A stretch of DNA of 64,000 nt from Acanthopleura granulata. Lineage: Eukaryota > Mollusca > Polyplacophora > Chitonida > Chitonidae. The notes below the pieces were generated by a model. The model was not told the DNA's origin and ran no database searches. It saw only the letters and a program-made list of their open reading frames with translations. Numbering within the stretch: the first letter of the stretch is position 1; the number at the start of each line of letters is the position of its first letter. The position numbers and the translations under genes are program-made. The DNA is taken from positions 21,488,873 to 21,552,872 of the forward strand of contig JABBOT010000003.1 of NCBI GenBank assembly GCA_016165875.1, in the 5' to 3' direction. Shown here piece by piece: positions 62,039 through 64,000 of this stretch.

Positions 62039-62155
62039 TGGGGCCTCCGTGGCTCAGTCGCTTAGCGCGCTATCGCAGCGCAATGACCCAAGAGAGTCCC
62101 ACCAATGCGGTCGCTGTGAGTTCAATCAAGTAAATAAATAAATTAATTAATTAAT
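62039..62155 (+). mobile_element. SINE family 1 with internal deletion (head fused to tail)
   Basis: GGGGCCTCCGTGGCTCAGTC and GCTGTGAGTTCAAT are followed directly by CAAGTAAATAAATAAATTAA. The core between the B box and the A-rich tail is missing. The shared TCAA at the junction suggests slippage or template switching during reverse transcription. Confidence 0.85.
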
Positions 62156-62382
62156 GCATGTACAGTTTTAATATTTGGTGGATACACAGACACAAATCAG
62201 CCGATGTGTGGTGTGTTACGGCTCACATTTGTCCACTTTCCCGGTTGCCAAATTGCCACACTTAAAAATAGATATGACGTCCTGTCGGGTGTACAACTCC
62301 AGTTGTTTGGCATGCTCAGTAAATTTTAGTTTTTTTGGAATACTTAATGACAGTGCGTGGCTTTTCTTATTAGTACATGGAG

Positions 62383-62604
62383 GGGGGGGGGCTCTGTGGC
62401 ACAGTCGGTTAGAGAGCTAGCGCAGCGCAATGACCCAGAAGCCTCCCATCAATGCGGTCGCTGTGAGTTCAAATCCAGCTCGTGCGTGGGAAGGTCTGCC
62501 AGCAACCTGCGGATAATCGTGAGTTTCCTCCCGCCATAATGCTGGTCGCCGTCGTATAAGTGAAATATTCTTGAGTACGGCGTAAAACGCTAATAAAATA
62601 AACA
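62383..62604 (+). mobile_element. SINE family 1 with a short internal deletion
   Basis: GGCTCTGTGGCACAGTCGGT (A box), GAGTTCAAATCCAGCTCGTG (B box) runs directly into CGTGGGAAGGTCTGCCAGC, missing about 20 bases present in other copies. The core TTTCCTCCCGCCATAATGCT and tail GAGTACGGCGTAAAACGCTA are kept. Confidence 0.9.
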
Positions 62605-63077
62605 TTAGTACATGTATTTGTCCATATTGCCCCTATAACAAATATGTAAATACACAGGAGTCATGACAGGTCCGGGGTACAATGTTGTTTCGCCTCCAGT
62701 TTCACATCTTGACGATGTGTCGCGCCTTACCTTTGTACATTTCTGTGGTTGTCATGGTAACCAGATTACCAATTTTCCTGTTTTCACTTTATATAGATAA
62801 TTATATCTTCGTTTTCAAGTACAACTTTTTTACAAGGACTGACTTTTGATGGATACATTTTTTTCATTTCCGCTGTCGCCATGGTAACCTTGTAATTTTA
62901 CATTTGTCCACTGCAACGATAGGCATGACTTCCTTTCCAGGCCCAATTGTTTTGAATGTGTGCTTTTCAAGTTTGCTGAATATATAGGTACTTGGATCTC
63001 TGAACTATGTATAAACAGGAATACATTTTTGTTCGTGAGTATACTAGGGTTCACATGAACTATTGTTCACTTAAGCA

Positions 63078-63320
63078 GGCCACCCTGGCCTATAGTGATG
63101 AGCGTTCTAGTGCAGCACAATGACCCAGAACAGTTTTACCCGTGCGATTGCGGTGAGTTTAATTCCAGCTCTGGCTGCCAACAGAATGTCTGCCAGTAAA
63201 CTGCGGATTGTCGTGGGTTTTCCCCGCGTTTCCTACAACGAGAATGTTGACCATTGTCGTGTAAGTGAAATATATATTCTTGAGTACGGCGTAAAACACC
63301 ATTCAAATATATTAATAAAT
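63078..63320 (+). mobile_element. SINE family 1, diverged
   Basis: GGCCACCCTGGCCTATAGTG head, CAATGACCCAGAACAG, GAGTTTAATTCCAGCTCTGG (B box), TAAGTGAAATATATATTCTT with an inserted ATAT, then GAGTACGGCGTAAAACACCA. Confidence 0.85.
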
Positions 63321-64000
63321 TTTATTCACTTCTATAATGGCTTTGAGCTATGGAAACCTTACTTCCCGGAGTAAACAAGTGGCCTTCACCGGGTACCCGA
63401 CAATCCTCTTCACTTAAAACGAACAAATTCTTTACGCTCATTCACTGTATTATTCTGGCCTAGCAGGGTCGTCATTTAGACAATGGTGAACAAAAATAAG
63501 AGTAATCATACTTTTACAGGAGGTCACATGTAATTTCGAAGACTGATGCGAGTTATTTTTTTTATTTTTATTTTTTTTGTAGAGAATGATCCTTAGCAAT
63601 TTGCACAGTCTTGGATGGTTTGAATTACGGGTGGAAAACACCGTGTGGTTAATCGAAGTGTTGCAATATAATGGAGAGGTATAACCGTATATATACCGTC
63701 ACCGCTGGACAAAAAGAACTCGCAGTACGAAATTGTGTTCATGTCTTTTGTAAAGTGTTTTTATTCCAGATCACAGCGGTTGTAAAAAGGCTCTTATGGG
63801 AACTCTGGTGTTGAAATAACGATGACATATTGAGGACACTTGAAACGTTGTGATGATAAATGACATGTTATACACGGTCATATATGATGGACGATGATTA
63901 AGGCATACGGGTTGAGACATGGGCATTATCACAGCATTATAATGTATACATATACAACCAGACAATAAATATGACCAAACATGCAATCTTCAAATGAACT
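63321..64000. other. Right edge, nothing recognised
   Basis: AT-rich sequence with a T-rich tract at 63557-63580. No ORF of interest or further SINE copy seen before the window ends. Confidence 0.4.

Noticed and set aside
62043..62115. tRNA gene suggested by A- and B-box-like sequences
   Set aside because: The sequence is the head of the SINE family. It lacks a plausible cloverleaf and is followed by a SINE tail.

Overview
The window is animal nuclear DNA: long intron-rich genes with GT-AG splice sites, AT-rich introns, many TACATGTA-like words, and a dense tRNA-derived SINE family. The SINEs, the Maverick/Polinton in an intron and the gene content suggest a marine lophotrochozoan, most likely a mollusc or a close relative. 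The species is not determinable from the sequence alone.

Three protein-coding genes fill most of the window. (1) 3395-17159, minus strand: EIF4B, translation initiation factor 4B. I resolved 16 coding exons with consistent splice phases, giving 746 residues (N-terminal basic motif, one RRM, a long DRYG-type repeat region, acidic C-terminus). (2) 19862-33390, plus strand: LZTFL1, the BBSome regulator. Nine coding exons give about 300 residues; only the short first coding exon could not be placed. (3) 38009-55736, minus strand: FYCO1, the autophagy/late-endosome transport adaptor. Its 21 coding exons give 1623 residues with RUN, long coiled coil, FYVE, LIR and GOLD in the expected order. LZTFL1 and FYCO1 converge tail to tail. 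The same two genes are neighbours in the human 3p21.31 cluster, so this looks like an ancient bilaterian linkage with a change in relative orientation.

Intron 5 of LZTFL1 (21791-30887) contains a 7.87-kb Maverick/Polinton relic (22831-30700) with about 71-bp terminal inverted repeats starting AGT. It holds decayed capsid-like, A32/FtsK-type ATPase and protein-primed type B DNA polymerase genes. All are broken by frameshifts or stops, and I see no integrase or protease gene.

Other mobile DNA comprises about 17 copies or fragments of one SINE family, a second SINE family nested inside a copy of the first, a 257-bp TA-flanked MITE in EIF4B intron 1 and two further fold-back structures. Tandem repeats include a 54-bp array that repeats an EIF4B splice donor, a 17-bp array in a FYCO1 intron, and 18-bp arrays coding for hexapeptides in EIF4B.

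The left edge (1-3394) and right edge (about 56000-64000) show no recognisable protein-coding gene; the right edge is a SINE cluster.
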